A stretch of 64,000 nt of DNA, from positions 1 to 64,000 of the forward strand of contig LWTL01000115.1 in NCBI GenBank assembly GCA_002101235.1, given 5' to 3'. Below are positions 1-9,359 of this stretch, in pieces (the stretch's first letter is position 1; the number at the start of each line of letters is the position of its first letter). A program made the position numbers and the translations under genes. Origin of the DNA: Cycloclasticus sp. symbiont of Bathymodiolus heckerae. Its GTDB lineage: Bacteria; Pseudomonadota; Gammaproteobacteria; Methylococcales; Cycloclasticaceae. Under the pieces are notes generated by a model, which was not told where the DNA came from, searched no databases, and was given only the letters and a program-made list of their open reading frames with translations.

Positions 1-1
1 T

Positions 2-76
2 CATAATTGGAGCCAGGCATTATCCCAACTAGACATTTATTTTGAAGGCCGCCTAGATAGCGCGCTGGAAATTTAA
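2..76 (+). CDS. C-terminal end of an unidentified protein (partial)
   Basis: An open frame enters from the left edge and stops with TAA at 74-76, giving 24 residues that end in QLDIYFEGRLDSALEI. The QLxxYFxGR pattern recalls the N-terminal part of Ogt/MGMT-type methyltransferases, but there it is not C-terminal, so the similarity may be chance or the gene may be truncated. It converges on the broken gene that ends at 73. No function is assigned. Confidence 0.35.
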   Translation, partial: HNWSQALSQLDIYFEGRLDSALEI

Positions 77-364
77 ATTAACCCTGACACAGAATTTTGA
101 ACGGTCCCGATAGGGAAGCGAGCTTCCATTTGCCCACCTTCAATAATGCGTTGATTATTGTTCGCCAATGCTAATTGAACCTTTCCTTTTATAAAGGTAA
201 ATTTGTTGATCACTGCTGCTACTGCCAGAAGAAAATAAAATACTATTAGCTTCAATACCTTCGGTTTTTATCATTTCCTTTAATTGAGCTTTACTACCAT
301 CGGAGAAATTTCTGATAGGAAATAAAGAATTAAGTTCTTCGTCGGATAAGTTTCTAATAGACAT
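73..364 (-). pseudogene. Cyclic-nucleotide-binding (CRP-like cNMP) domain protein, frameshifted and truncated
   Basis: The frame opening with ATG at 364 (MSIRNLSDEELNSLFPIRNF) reads to 155. The following part of a cNMP-binding fold (YKGKVQLALA, then IIEGGQMEARFPIGTV) lies in another frame that stops at 73. Removing one base from the T run at 187-190 joins the two as IYLYKGKVQLALANN. The combined product of about 95 residues stops soon after the GG..EARFPI block, so the rest of the usual protein is missing. The family reading rests on the LSDEEL/LFPIRN start and the EARFPI block, both common in gammaproteobacterial cNMP-binding proteins. Sequencing error would explain the shift but not the short C-terminus. 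Confidence 0.55.
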
Positions 365-462
365 CTTTTAAAGTGCTTCGTAAGTTATTAATTGAGTTAA
401 AATTATTGTTATTAATAGCGAGTTAATATTTAACCTCTAAATATAGACCTTTACTCCCCCAT

Positions 463-1392
463 ATGACAGTCAAATTAAAGAAAATAAATACAATTAACGG
501 CCTAATTCAATATGGGGCTGAACTATTTGATAGTGCAGAGCTTTATTATGGTCATGGGACAGATAATTCGATGGATGAAGCGGCCTATGTTGTATTGACG
601 ATCACCAAAAATTTACCGGTGAGCGATGAGGCAATATTTAATGATGACGTTAATGAAGTAGATGAAGCTGAAATCATGAATATTTTTAATCGTCGAATAG
701 CAGAAAAGGTGCCGGTAGCGTATTTACTAGGAGAAGCTTGGTTCGCAGGGCTGCCTTTCTTTGTAAATGAACACGTTTTAGTGCCGCGATCTCCATTTGC
801 TGAATTAATTAGTGAACAATTTCTTCCATGGATTGATGCCAATAAGGTGCAATCTATTTTAGATTTATGCACAGGTAGCGGTTGTATCGGTATTGCTTGC
901 GCAAAGAGTTTTCCAGAAGCAAGGGTAGATTTAGCGGATATTTCAGCACCTGCACTTTCGGTTGCCCAAAATAATATAGAAAAGCATAATCTAGAAGAGA
1001 GGGTTAGTGCTATCGAGTCGAATTTGTTTTCTAGTTTACAGAAAAATAAGTACGATTTAATCGTAAGTAACCCTCCATATGTTGGGCATGAAGAATTATC
1101 GGCTTTACCTGAGGAGTTTTATAAAGAGCCGCAGCTTGGACTAGATGGCGGCGTTTCAGGTTTAGATTTGGTGCATGAAATATTAGCAGATGCGCCGGAT
1201 TACCTAAATGATGCGGGTGTGCTTTATGTGGAAGTAGGCAATACGGATGAGGCTTTACAGCAGTGTTACCCTGAGGTCCCCTTTTTGTGGCAGGAATTTG
1301 AATATGGCGGACACGGTGTTTTTATGCTGACTAAGGCGCAATTATTAGAATATAAAAGCCTGTTTCAGGCTAAACTAAACGGACTCAATTGA
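463..1392 (+). CDS. prmB: Ribosomal protein uL3 (L3) glutamine N5-methyltransferase PrmB
   Basis: This is a 309-residue SAM-dependent methyltransferase of the HemK/PrmC superfamily. The fold starts near residue 125 (LDLCTGSGCIGIACA, SAM-binding glycine loop). The catalytic NPPY motif follows near residue 204 (SNPPYVGHEEL). The segment VLVPRSPFAELI is the PrmB form; PrmC proteins have VLIPRPDTE there. PrmB methylates a glutamine of ribosomal protein L3 during 50S assembly. It lies just upstream of aroC on the same strand, an arrangement common in Gammaproteobacteria. Length is normal for the family. Confidence 0.95.
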   Translation: MTVKLKKINTINGLIQYGAELFDSAELYYGHGTDNSMDEAAYVVLTITKNLPVSDEAIFNDDVNEVDEAEIMNIFNRRIAEKVPVAYLLGEAWFAGLPFFVNEHVLVPRSPFAELISEQFLPWIDANKVQSILDLCTGSGCIGIACAKSFPEARVDLADISAPALSVAQNNIEKHNLEERVSAIESNLFSSLQKNKYDLIVSNPPYVGHEELSALPEEFYKEPQLGLDGGVSGLDLVHEILADAPDYLNDAGVLYVEVGNTDEALQQCYPEVPFLWQEFEYGGHGVFMLTKAQLLEYKSLFQAKLNGLN

Positions 1393-1395
1393 ATT

Positions 1396-1412
1396 AAGCC
1401 GCATGGCTTTTT
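1396..1412 (+). terminator. Short hairpin with T run after prmB
   Basis: AAGCC, a GCAT loop and GGCTT are followed by a short run of T. The five-pair stem is weak, so aroC may still be read through from prmB. Confidence 0.35.
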
Positions 1413-1470
1413 ACTGCTCCGAATTAAACCAATCCCTTTAGGGTTTGAATAACTATTTAAAAATACAATT

Positions 1471-2565
1471 ATGTCTGGAAATTCAATAGGAAAAATATTC
1501 ACAGTGACGGGGTTTGGTGAGAGCCATGGCCCTGCAATAGGTTGCATTGTAGATGGTTGCCCTCCAGGTATGGAACTCTCAGAAGAAGACCTACAGCATG
1601 ATCTTGATCGTCGACGTCCAGGTAAAACACGTTTTGAGACGCAACGAAAAGAGCTCGATAAAGTGAAAATTTTATCCGGTGTTTTTGAAGGCAAAACAAC
1701 CGGCACGCCGATTGGAATGCTGATTGAAAATACAGATCAGCGCTCGAAAGATTACGGCAATATTAAGCACCAATTTAGACCGGCTCATGCGGACTACACG
1801 TACCATCAAAAATATGGTTTTCGTGATTATCTAGGCGGTGGGCGTTCTTCGGCACGTGAAACGGCTATGCGAGTCGCCGCTGGTGGCATTGCAAAAAAAT
1901 ACCTAAAAACAATGTTTGGCATTGAGATTAAAGGTTATTTAGCTCAGTTGGGTCCGGTTGTCATTGAAAATATTGATTGGGACTTTAGAGAAAAGAGTGC
2001 GTTCTTCTGTCCAGACCCTGATAAAGAAGCCGAAATTGAAACATATATGAAAGCTCTAAAAGGGAATTCAATTGGAGCGCGTATTAATGTGGTTGTTAGT
2101 AATATGTTCCCCGGTTTAGGTGAGCCCATTTTTGATCGATTGGATGCGGATATAGCCCATGCGATGATGAGTATTAATGCGGTGAAAGGTGTGGAAATAG
2201 GTGCTGGGTTTGGGGCTGTAACACAGAAAGGAACAGAGCACCGAGATGAAATAACCCCAGAGGGTTTTTTAAGCAATAATGCTGGTGGTATTTTGGGTGG
2301 AATTTCTAGTGGTCAAGATCTCCTTGTTAGCATGGCGCTTAAAGCAACGTCTAGTTTAAGTATTCCAGGTAAAAGTATTAATACCGATGGAGAACCTGTT
2401 GAAGTGGTTACCAAAGGTCGTCATGACCCCTGTGTAGGTATTCGTGCGACGCCCATTGCTGAGGCGATGATGGCTATCGTAATAATGGACCATGTCATGA
2501 GGCATCGGGCTCAAAATATAAATGTAAACTCGAGTGTGCCTATTATTCCTGCTGGGAAAAGTTGA
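1471..2565 (+). CDS. aroC: Chorismate synthase
   Basis: This 364-residue protein performs the last step of the shikimate pathway, the FMN-dependent conversion of 5-enolpyruvylshikimate-3-phosphate to chorismate, in the cytoplasm. Signature blocks are [18 protein letters not shown] near residue 14, RRPG near residue 46, the [17 protein letters not shown] loop near residue 125, and the C-terminal [17 protein letters not shown] block. These include the conserved histidine and arginine residues around FMN and substrate. Length matches the usual bacterial enzyme. It follows prmB with a 78-base gap. Confidence 0.97.
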   Translation: MSGNSIGKIFTVTGFGESHGPAIGCIVDGCPPGMELSEEDLQHDLDRRRPGKTRFETQRKELDKVKILSGVFEGKTTGTPIGMLIENTDQRSKDYGNIKHQFRPAHADYTYHQKYGFRDYLGGGRSSARETAMRVAAGGIAKKYLKTMFGIEIKGYLAQLGPVVIENIDWDFREKSAFFCPDPDKEAEIETYMKALKGNSIGARINVVVSNMFPGLGEPIFDRLDADIAHAMMSINAVKGVEIGAGFGAVTQKGTEHRDEITPEGFLSNNAGGILGGISSGQDLLVSMALKATSSLSIPGKSINTDGEPVEVVTKGRHDPCVGIRATPIAEAMMAIVIMDHVMRHRAQNINVNSSVPIIPAGKS

Positions 2566-2640
2566 ATTTTTCTTCATGAGCACCAACCTATTTAATATAG
2601 GTCGGAGCACCGTCTTTTTACATATCGCTTTATCTTAGTC

Positions 2641-3834
2641 ATGACTGAATTAGAGCCCGTTCCGTATTGGCGCCTTTCAGGCGTTTACTTTTTTTATTTT
2701 GCAACCTTGGGCGTGTTAATGCCCTATTTAGGCTTGTATTTAACAAGTTTGGGTTTTGTTGCAGCTCAAATTGGGATTGTATTTGCCGTTATTCAAGGAA
2801 CGAAAGTTGTAGCGCCGAACATTTGGGCGTGGGTTGCAGGGAGGTTCTCGAACCGAATGATCATGGTTCAAATAGCGGCATTGTTAAGCACTGCTGCATT
2901 CAGCTTCATGCTATTTCATGACAGCCTATTCGCAATTATTCTTATTTGTTTTGTGTTTAGTTTTTTTTGGAATGCGATGTTGCCGCAATTTGAAGCGATT
3001 ACGTTAACTAGGCTGGGGAGCGAAACCAATTTATACAGCGGTATTCGCTTATGGGGCTCAGTTGGTTTTATTGCAACAGTCGCGGGCGTTGGTTGTGTTT
3101 TAGACTTAACGAGTATTGATCAATGGCCCTTGTTAGTGATGTCTTGCTTAATGATGATCTTTATATCGAGTTTGTTATTGAATGAAAAGGGCAGGCAGAG
3201 GTGCTCACAAAACAGTCAGCCGGTGTATCAAATTCTTAAGCAAAAGAAGGTCATTGCTTTTTTACTGGTTGTCTTTCTAATACAGGCTTCGCATGGTTCT
3301 TATTACGCGTTCTTTTCTATTTTATTGAAACAGCTCAATTACAATGAAGCAGAAATAGGGCAGCTATGGTCTTTGGGAGTGATTGCAGAAATAGTTATGT
3401 TTATTGTTATTCAGCGGTTTTTTCACCATGTGTCATTGCGAGTGGTTTTATTGCTGAGTATTTTTTTTACTGTTATCAGGTGGCTGTTAATTGCCTGGTC
3501 GGCGGATAGTTTGCCTATTTTATTGGTAGCGCAAGTTTTACATGCGGCATCCTTCGGCGCTTTTCATGTTGCTTGTATTCAATTAACACATCGTTATTTT
3601 CACGGCAGTGCGCAGGAGAAAGGGCAAGCTCTATATAGTAGTGTTGGTTATGGTGCTGGAGGGATGTTCGGCAGTTTGATATCTGGCCTTCTTTGGGATG
3701 ATTTTGGTGGAGAATGGGTATTTACAATAGCGTCAGCTCTAAGCGTTGTAGCGCTTTACATTACTTGGGTTTGGATTGAAAAAGATAGTGCGGATAACTT
3801 ACATGCGTCGGGAGATGGGGTGAGTTCTGTTTAA
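2641..3834 (+). CDS. MFS transporter of the 3-phenylpropionate/H+ symporter (HcaT-like) type
   Basis: This 397-residue protein is very hydrophobic throughout and consistent with 12 membrane helices. The N-terminal block YWRLSGVYFFYFATLGVLMP with PYLGLYLTSLGF is characteristic of the MFS_1_like/HcaT group (E. coli HcaT and relatives). The substrate is unknown; HcaT itself is annotated for 3-phenylpropionate, but many relatives lie outside aromatic pathways. It sits after aroC on the same strand with a 75-base gap holding an imperfect hairpin (ACCTAT...ATAGGT). Confidence 0.85.
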   Translation: MTELEPVPYWRLSGVYFFYFATLGVLMPYLGLYLTSLGFVAAQIGIVFAVIQGTKVVAPNIWAWVAGRFSNRMIMVQIAALLSTAAFSFMLFHDSLFAIILICFVFSFFWNAMLPQFEAITLTRLGSETNLYSGIRLWGSVGFIATVAGVGCVLDLTSIDQWPLLVMSCLMMIFISSLLLNEKGRQRCSQNSQPVYQILKQKKVIAFLLVVFLIQASHGSYYAFFSILLKQLNYNEAEIGQLWSLGVIAEIVMFIVIQRFFHHVSLRVVLLLSIFFTVIRWLLIAWSADSLPILLVAQVLHAASFGAFHVACIQLTHRYFHGSAQEKGQALYSSVGYGAGGMFGSLISGLLWDDFGGEWVFTIASALSVVALYITWVWIEKDSADNLHASGDGVSSV

Positions 3835-3926
3835 ATACCTTGATTTATCTAAATAAAGGTGTTTAATTTACACGGACGATTTTATCGTTAAGAAATAATC
3901 ATAATAATATTAAACAGGAGGACGGC

Positions 3927-4901
3927 ATGTCACAAACAAGCCTGAAATTAATAACAGCTGGGGCTTTGTTCCTTGGTTATTCTGCTTTTGCGTTAGCGTA
4001 TGAAACAGAAACGGACATTGTAGAAGCAAAACTCGAGGCGTCAGAGCAGTACAAGGTATCTAACTACCGTACGTCAGAAAAAGATGGAAGTACCCTATAT
4101 ATTAAGAACACAAACTTTAGAGTGGTCGATAATATTGGTTTTTACATTCCAGACCTAGTTGTTAGAGCAACACCGAACGATAGCAGTCAGCCTTTAGTGT
4201 TTGATGATCCAACATCGTTCTCACTAACACCGCTTAAAGGCAGTGTTGTTTTAGACAGTGGCAAGTTGGAAGCACTTCTTAATAAGCAAGTGTTTGCTTT
4301 TAAAGGCGCAACATTAAGAAACATTAAAGTTAAAACAGCAACAAATGTTTTAACGCTTTCAGGCCAAATGATACGTAAAGGGTTATGGGTGCCGTTTGTT
4401 CTTAAAGGCGACATAAAGCTTCAAGACGGACATATTCTTAATTACACACCTTGGCAGGTTATTACAGATGGTGCGGATGCAACACCTGTATTGAAAGCCG
4501 CCAATGTGGACATTGATGAATTACTAACAGTTGACGCACCTGGTGCTAAATTGATTGGTAGTACCGTCGTACTAGATACGTTGAAGCTATTTCCACCACC
4601 TGTGCTACACCTGAATATTGCAAAGGCTACGATGGAAGACCGTGGTCTAGTGCTGACGTTTGATAATGCTGGTGCTGAGACTGATTCTGCAACATTAGCA
4701 GATAGCAATAGCTACATCCTTATTAAAGGTGGCGATGTTAAGTTCATGAAAGCTGTTCCAACAAATGCGCAAGTACAGGTAATGAGCACATCAACTAGTG
4801 AAGATCTTGATTTTTGCTTATATGACTACAGAGACCAACTATCAGCTGGGCATTTGAAACTTAAAGAAGATGGCGGAATTTTGGCCTATCTTAAAAATTA
4901 A
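3927..4901 (+). CDS. Exported protein of unknown function, first of two tandem paralogues
   Basis: The 324-residue product begins with a clear signal peptide (hydrophobic stretch about residues 7-24, probable cleavage after AFALA). A strong AGGAGG ribosome site precedes the start. The mature part has alternating beta-strand-like segments and shares with the next gene the blocks VVDNIGFYI, a VFDD turn, a GSVVLD strand, an FPPPVLH motif and a near-C-terminal LYDYRDQLSAG. The layout weakly recalls the LmeA/DUF2993 lipid-binding fold, which is inference only. It has no cysteine pair like that of its neighbour and no membrane anchor after the signal peptide. It is probably co-transcribed with the next gene 33 bases away. 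Confidence 0.75.
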   Translation: MSQTSLKLITAGALFLGYSAFALAYETETDIVEAKLEASEQYKVSNYRTSEKDGSTLYIKNTNFRVVDNIGFYIPDLVVRATPNDSSQPLVFDDPTSFSLTPLKGSVVLDSGKLEALLNKQVFAFKGATLRNIKVKTATNVLTLSGQMIRKGLWVPFVLKGDIKLQDGHILNYTPWQVITDGADATPVLKAANVDIDELLTVDAPGAKLIGSTVVLDTLKLFPPPVLHLNIAKATMEDRGLVLTFDNAGAETDSATLADSNSYILIKGGDVKFMKAVPTNAQVQVMSTSTSEDLDFCLYDYRDQLSAGHLKLKEDGGILAYLKN

Positions 4902-4934
4902 AAGTGGCATCTGACCCAATTAGGAGCAAATAAA

Positions 4935-6254
4935 ATGCATTATAAAAAAATAACAAAACTTGCGATGGGCTTACTGTTAACTGTTGGTGTATCTAGCAGT
5001 TTGATGGCTGGTTCTTTTAGCGATAAACAACAAAACGAACTTAAATCAGCAAGAGCAACATGGCAGGCTAAAAACATTCCTTCTGGTATGCAGTCTGGCG
5101 ATTTAAGAGCGGTAACAGAACGCGACTCCGGCGCTGAAAACGTATCAATGTACATTGAAAATGTAAATTTTGATGTGGTTGATAACATTGGTTTTTACAT
5201 CGAAAAACTAAACGTTACATTAGAGCCAAAAGTAGCGGGTAACCCCGTAGTGTTTGATGACGTGGAAAGCTTTACGATTAACGTTCATAGTGGAACAGTC
5301 GTATTGAGTCCTCAAGTTATCACAGACTTGTTCAATGACCATATTTTGGATTATTGGCCTCGTCCGTTAGATGATCTTACGATCACGACAAAAGATGACT
5401 ACTTAGAAGTTGAAGGTGGCTTGAAGCTTTGGAGCTGGTTCCCAGGTATTTATTTACCAGCTAACCTTGGCGGAAACATCATTCTAAGTTCAGATAATAA
5501 ATTGGTTTATGAAATTGACGATGTTCGTGTATTAGGTATTCCGCTGTACGGTTTATTAAGTGCGATTTTCATTGATTTAGACCTTTTATTGTCAATTGAC
5601 AGAGCAGGTGCTGAGCTAGTTGATAGTGTTCTTGTGCTTGATCACACGGCGGTTTTCCCACCACCAGCGCTTGCAGGAAGTCTTGCTTCAGCTAGTCTGG
5701 ATTCTGACGGTCTTCGTTTAGTCTTTGCTGACAACACAGCGCCTGAGTTTTCTGCACCTCCAGTAGCATCAGATAGTTATATTCTGGCGCAATCAGGAGA
5801 TCCAAGATTATTCGGTATTGTGGTTGTTAACGGTACGGTTCAAGTTGTTGCTGAAGATACAAGTAAACCACTTCGTTTTAATCTTTACGATTACAGAAAA
5901 CAAGTGTCTGCTGGTAAGCTTACAATGGCTAAAAATGGTGATATTGTTGCTACTATTCCATCTTCTGATGGGCCAGATTATATGGCGGCAGCTTACACTG
6001 GAAGTATGGCTAAAACTTCTTCAGCGGCTACTACCTCTAACACAGCAGAGCCTGCAGAAGGTTGTATAAATAGAGCGGGCTTTAATGTTTGTGAAGAAGT
6101 TAAAGTAGCAGCACCTGCTCCAGCTCCAGTAGTGGAAAAAGTACAAGAGGTAGTAGAAGTTGCGCCAATCTCATCTGAAGCTAAGGCAGCAATGAAAGAT
6201 ATGGCAGCAGGCACATGCTTTAACCGTGCTGGTTTTGTTATAGACTGTAAATAA
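4935..6254 (+). CDS. Exported protein of unknown function, second tandem paralogue with repeated C-x-NRAGF motif
   Basis: The 439-residue product has a signal peptide (LAMGLLLTVGVSSSLMAG). It aligns with the preceding protein over most of its length: NVNFDVVDNIGFYI, PVVFDD, SGTVVLS, VFPPPALAGSLASASL and LYDYRKQVSAGKL are shared. It differs by a C-terminal extension of about 90 residues, low in complexity (Ala/Pro/Val/Glu-rich). That extension carries two copies of a cysteine motif, C377-I-NRAGF-NV-C386 and C428-F-NRAGF-VID-C438, the second at the extreme C-terminus. The cysteine pairs could form disulphides or bind a ligand in the periplasm. A strong terminator follows. Function is unknown. 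Confidence 0.75.
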   Translation: MHYKKITKLAMGLLLTVGVSSSLMAGSFSDKQQNELKSARATWQAKNIPSGMQSGDLRAVTERDSGAENVSMYIENVNFDVVDNIGFYIEKLNVTLEPKVAGNPVVFDDVESFTINVHSGTVVLSPQVITDLFNDHILDYWPRPLDDLTITTKDDYLEVEGGLKLWSWFPGIYLPANLGGNIILSSDNKLVYEIDDVRVLGIPLYGLLSAIFIDLDLLLSIDRAGAELVDSVLVLDHTAVFPPPALAGSLASASLDSDGLRLVFADNTAPEFSAPPVASDSYILAQSGDPRLFGIVVVNGTVQVVAEDTSKPLRFNLYDYRKQVSAGKLTMAKNGDIVATIPSSDGPDYMAAAYTGSMAKTSSAATTSNTAEPAEGCINRAGFNVCEEVKVAAPAPAPVVEKVQEVVEVAPISSEAKAAMKDMAAGTCFNRAGFVIDCK

Positions 6255-6277
6255 GTACAATTTAATATTGTGTTTAG

Positions 6278-6305
6278 AAAATGCCCCTTATGGGGCATTT
6301 TTTTT
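6278..6305 (+). terminator. Rho-independent terminator after the tandem exported genes
   Basis: AAATGCCCC, loop TTAT, GGGGCATTT, then a run of eight T. This closes the two-gene unit before the nucleotidase gene. Confidence 0.9.
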
Positions 6306-6350
6306 GCTTAAATAACTTAGTACGGCAATATCAATAACGAAGCAAATTAT

Positions 6351-7250
6351 ATGAATACCTTAGAAACTAAAAAACTAACGATTGGCATTTCTTCAATGGC
6401 ATTGTTTGACTTGGTGGAGTCGAACAAAATATTTGAGACTGAAGGCAAAGAAGCGTATTGCGAATACCAAATAGCACGAGAAGATGAAAGTTTGTCACCG
6501 GGCGTGGCATACCCATTGGTAAAGAAACTACTGGGCTTGAATAAGCGGTCACCCAAAGAACTTGTTGAAGTTATCCTACTTTCAAGAAACAGTGCTGATA
6601 CGGGCCTTAGAGTTTTTAATTCAATTCGTGAGCACGAGTTAGATATCAAACGAGCAGCCTTTACAAGTGGGCAAACACCTTTTGCTTATATCTCAGCTTT
6701 TAATGTAGATTTGTTTTTATCTACTTCGCCGGATGATGTGCGTAAAGCACTTGAAGCAGGACATGCTGCAGCGACTATTTTATCCGGAAAAGGTAGTGAT
6801 GCAGAGAATGAACAATTACGCATTGCTTTTGATGGGGATGCGGTTATTTTCTCTGATGAATCTGAGCGCATCTATAAAGAAAAAGGTTTGGATGCGTTTA
6901 CAGAAAATGAGCAGCAATCAGCAAAGCAACCTATGTCAGGCGGGCCATTTAAGCCATTTTTAGCTGCATTACATGGATTGCAGAGTCAGTTTGGTGAAGA
7001 AGAGTCACCTGTGCGTACAGCGCTCGTTACGGCGCGTTCAGCGCCAGCCCATGAGAGAGTGGTTAGAACTTTACGTTCATGGGGTATAAGGATTGATGAA
7101 GCGTTATTCTTGGGTGGGCTGCAAAAGGGCGAGTTTTTGAAATCATTTGGTGCCGATATTTTCTTTGATGATCAGGCCACGCATATTGAGTCAGCAAATG
7201 AACATGTTGCGACGGGGCATGTGCCCCACGGTGTGGCTAACGAAGATTAG
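6351..7250 (+). CDS. 5'-nucleotidase (cytosolic, PF06189-type)
   Basis: The 299-residue protein has the order of the bacterial 5'-nucleotidase family: an N-terminal LTIGISSMALFDL strand, an EYQIAREDESLSPGVAYPLVKKLLGLN block near residues 38-65, a VILLSRNSADTGLRVFNSI block near residues 74-95, and ALVTARSAPAHERVVRTLRSWG near residue 222. FGADIFFDDQ near residue 265 is likely metal-binding. It should dephosphorylate nucleoside monophosphates. It converges on and overlaps the stop of the FimX-like gene by four bases. Confidence 0.85.
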   Translation: MNTLETKKLTIGISSMALFDLVESNKIFETEGKEAYCEYQIAREDESLSPGVAYPLVKKLLGLNKRSPKELVEVILLSRNSADTGLRVFNSIREHELDIKRAAFTSGQTPFAYISAFNVDLFLSTSPDDVRKALEAGHAAATILSGKGSDAENEQLRIAFDGDAVIFSDESERIYKEKGLDAFTENEQQSAKQPMSGGPFKPFLAALHGLQSQFGEEESPVRTALVTARSAPAHERVVRTLRSWGIRIDEALFLGGLQKGEFLKSFGADIFFDDQATHIESANEHVATGHVPHGVANED

Positions 7251-9328
7251 TTATTGAGATCAAAGTCGAATCGCATGGAGTCGGCGGGTTTTTGTAAGAA
7301 ATAACCTTGTACAGCATCAATGCCAAGGTTCCATAGTAGGGCGAGCGTGTTGGCATTCTCGACAGACTTTGCAATGGTTTTCACATTGTTCCGGCGAGTT
7401 ACATCAATAATGTTTTTAATAATGTCTTGAGATTCTTTGTTATTTAACAAATTTTGACTGAAAGAACCGTCAATCTTCAGGTAGTCAACGGAGTACTCTT
7501 GTAGAGTTTTGTCAGTGATTTGGCTGAAGCCAATGTGGTCAAAAGCGAGTTGACATCCACACTCTTTTTTAACAACGGATATGAAGTTCTTCAAAACAGT
7601 GGGGTCGGTTTTTACATCGCTGTAGTTGATTTGGAAAACTATTAAACTGGCATCAATATTATAAAACTTAAGGCCGCTAACGAGAGCTTCCATGAAAGAA
7701 GCATTACGATAGGTGACATTGGAAATTGAGACAAAAAACCTTCTTTTGAGGCCTTGTCGGGAGGCCTCTCTCACTTGCTCTATTGTGCTTTTTAGCACCC
7801 ACTCATCCAATAACGTGATGAGCCCGGTTTTTTCTGCGGTGAGAATAAAATGATCAGGTGGAATATGTGCATCATTTTCATCGAGAATGCGTAAAAGAAC
7901 AGCGTAGTTTTCAATTGATTTTTGTGATAAATCAACTATCGGTTGGTATAGAGGGTGTAACCGCTCATCTTCTAATGCGGACTGTATGAGGCGTGTATTT
8001 TTGCCTTCATCAATAATAACGGTAAGTGGCGTCGTCACTGAGTCAAATACGTGTATTTGGTTGCCGCCATTCGCACAGGCTTTATCACAAGCTTTGTTAG
8101 CTTGAGATAGAAGCTGTTTCGTTGTGATGATTCTTTCGTCAATAAAGCCAACGCCGATGCTAAGAGTGAGCTTGATGTACTGGCTGTCATCACCAAAAAG
8201 GGTGTTATTTACTTCGGTTAAAATTTGTTGGCAGTGTAATAAAAAATCAGAACGACTCGATTGGCTTGAGAACAAGGTAAAAGCAGCATCACTATAACGC
8301 GCAAGAATGTCATCACCAGAGGCTACCTCGTTGATGATTTTTGCGAGGGAACGTATTACTTCATCCGTGTAATTTATGCTGTGTTGTTCGCGGATGTTAC
8401 GACAGTCGTCAACTAAGATAATAGCGAGGGAGCCATGTGAGTCTGCTTTTTCTATTTCCTTATCGATATATTCGCTCGCAAAGCGTTTGTTATACAACCC
8501 TGTTTCGTGGTCAAACGTACGTAAGTCAGTAAAACCCTTGTCAATATTGCTCCAAGCATCAGGGTTATGGATGAGTATTTGTGTGCAAAGCTGGTCCTTA
8601 ACAAAGCAGTGTGTTTTGTATAGCGTAGTGATAAACGACTCGCCATCTCTTGTTTGAATCAATACGGATAAAACGGTTTCATCTGGTAACGCTTCCAATG
8701 CGGTATTTAAGTTCTTTTTTGAAAGGTTCCCATCGACAGGGCAAGTGGTTGGTGTGCTGAACTCAAGCACAGGAGAGCAAACGATATTTTCATCTTCGGG
8801 GATATTGAATATTCGTTTATAAGCTGTATTCGTGGCCCAATACTGTCCGTCGTGAATCAGAGCAACGCCATCTTCTGTGTGTTTCAAAAAAGATTCAAAA
8901 CGATAGGATTCATTTTTAAACTGGGAGCTGACTTGATGCAATAAGTATTTGTTATGCTGAGATTTTATTTCTCTGGCAACTGACTTTGCGACTAAGAAAA
9001 CAGGGTTAATGGTACGTATGTCTATAATATTTTCAGCGTTGTATAGACTGATCTCATCTTCACTGAGTTCCTTGTTAGAGACTAATATAATAGGGAAGTG
9101 AAAGAATTGGGCTTTAACTGCGTGTAGTAACTCTTGGTTAGATAAGCGGTCGTCGTGAAGTTTTACAAGGACCAAACTAACATTAGATAGACGCTTTTTA
9201 CGCGAATTTAATTCGTTTAACACGGTTGTGGTTAAATTCACATCAACGCTAGTTTCCTTTAGCGCTGTTTCTATCCTTTTGTTTTCCTCGGATGAGAAAT
9301 TTACATTCAGTAAGGTACGCTTCTTCAT
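7247..9328 (-). CDS. fimX: FimX-like c-di-GMP receptor: degenerate receiver-PAS-GGDEF-EAL protein
   Basis: The 693-residue length and domain order match Pseudomonas FimX: a receiver-like segment (1-120), a PAS-like domain (about 130-260), GGDEF (about 285-430) and EAL (about 445-690). The catalytic motifs are degenerate. The GGDEF position reads RYSDAAF and the EAL position NYAVLLR, so neither synthesis nor hydrolysis of c-di-GMP is expected. In known FimX the EAL domain binds c-di-GMP and controls type IV pilus assembly with PilZ and PilB. Here the EAL fold continues through FDHIGF, VDYLKIDGSF and AVQGYFLQKP. No pil genes lie in the window. The assignment is by architecture, not by a measured identity. 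Confidence 0.75.
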   Translation of the reverse strand: MKKRTLLNVNFSSEENKRIETALKETSVDVNLTTTVLNELNSRKKRLSNVSLVLVKLHDDRLSNQELLHAVKAQFFHFPIILVSNKELSEDEISLYNAENIIDIRTINPVFLVAKSVAREIKSQHNKYLLHQVSSQFKNESYRFESFLKHTEDGVALIHDGQYWATNTAYKRIFNIPEDENIVCSPVLEFSTPTTCPVDGNLSKKNLNTALEALPDETVLSVLIQTRDGESFITTLYKTHCFVKDQLCTQILIHNPDAWSNIDKGFTDLRTFDHETGLYNKRFASEYIDKEIEKADSHGSLAIILVDDCRNIREQHSINYTDEVIRSLAKIINEVASGDDILARYSDAAFTLFSSQSSRSDFLLHCQQILTEVNNTLFGDDSQYIKLTLSIGVGFIDERIITTKQLLSQANKACDKACANGGNQIHVFDSVTTPLTVIIDEGKNTRLIQSALEDERLHPLYQPIVDLSQKSIENYAVLLRILDENDAHIPPDHFILTAEKTGLITLLDEWVLKSTIEQVREASRQGLKRRFFVSISNVTYRNASFMEALVSGLKFYNIDASLIVFQINYSDVKTDPTVLKNFISVVKKECGCQLAFDHIGFSQITDKTLQEYSVDYLKIDGSFSQNLLNNKESQDIIKNIIDVTRRNNVKTIAKSVENANTLALLWNLGIDAVQGYFLQKPADSMRFDFDLNN

Positions 9329-9359
9329 TAATTAACCATTTATTATTGTACGAACTACC

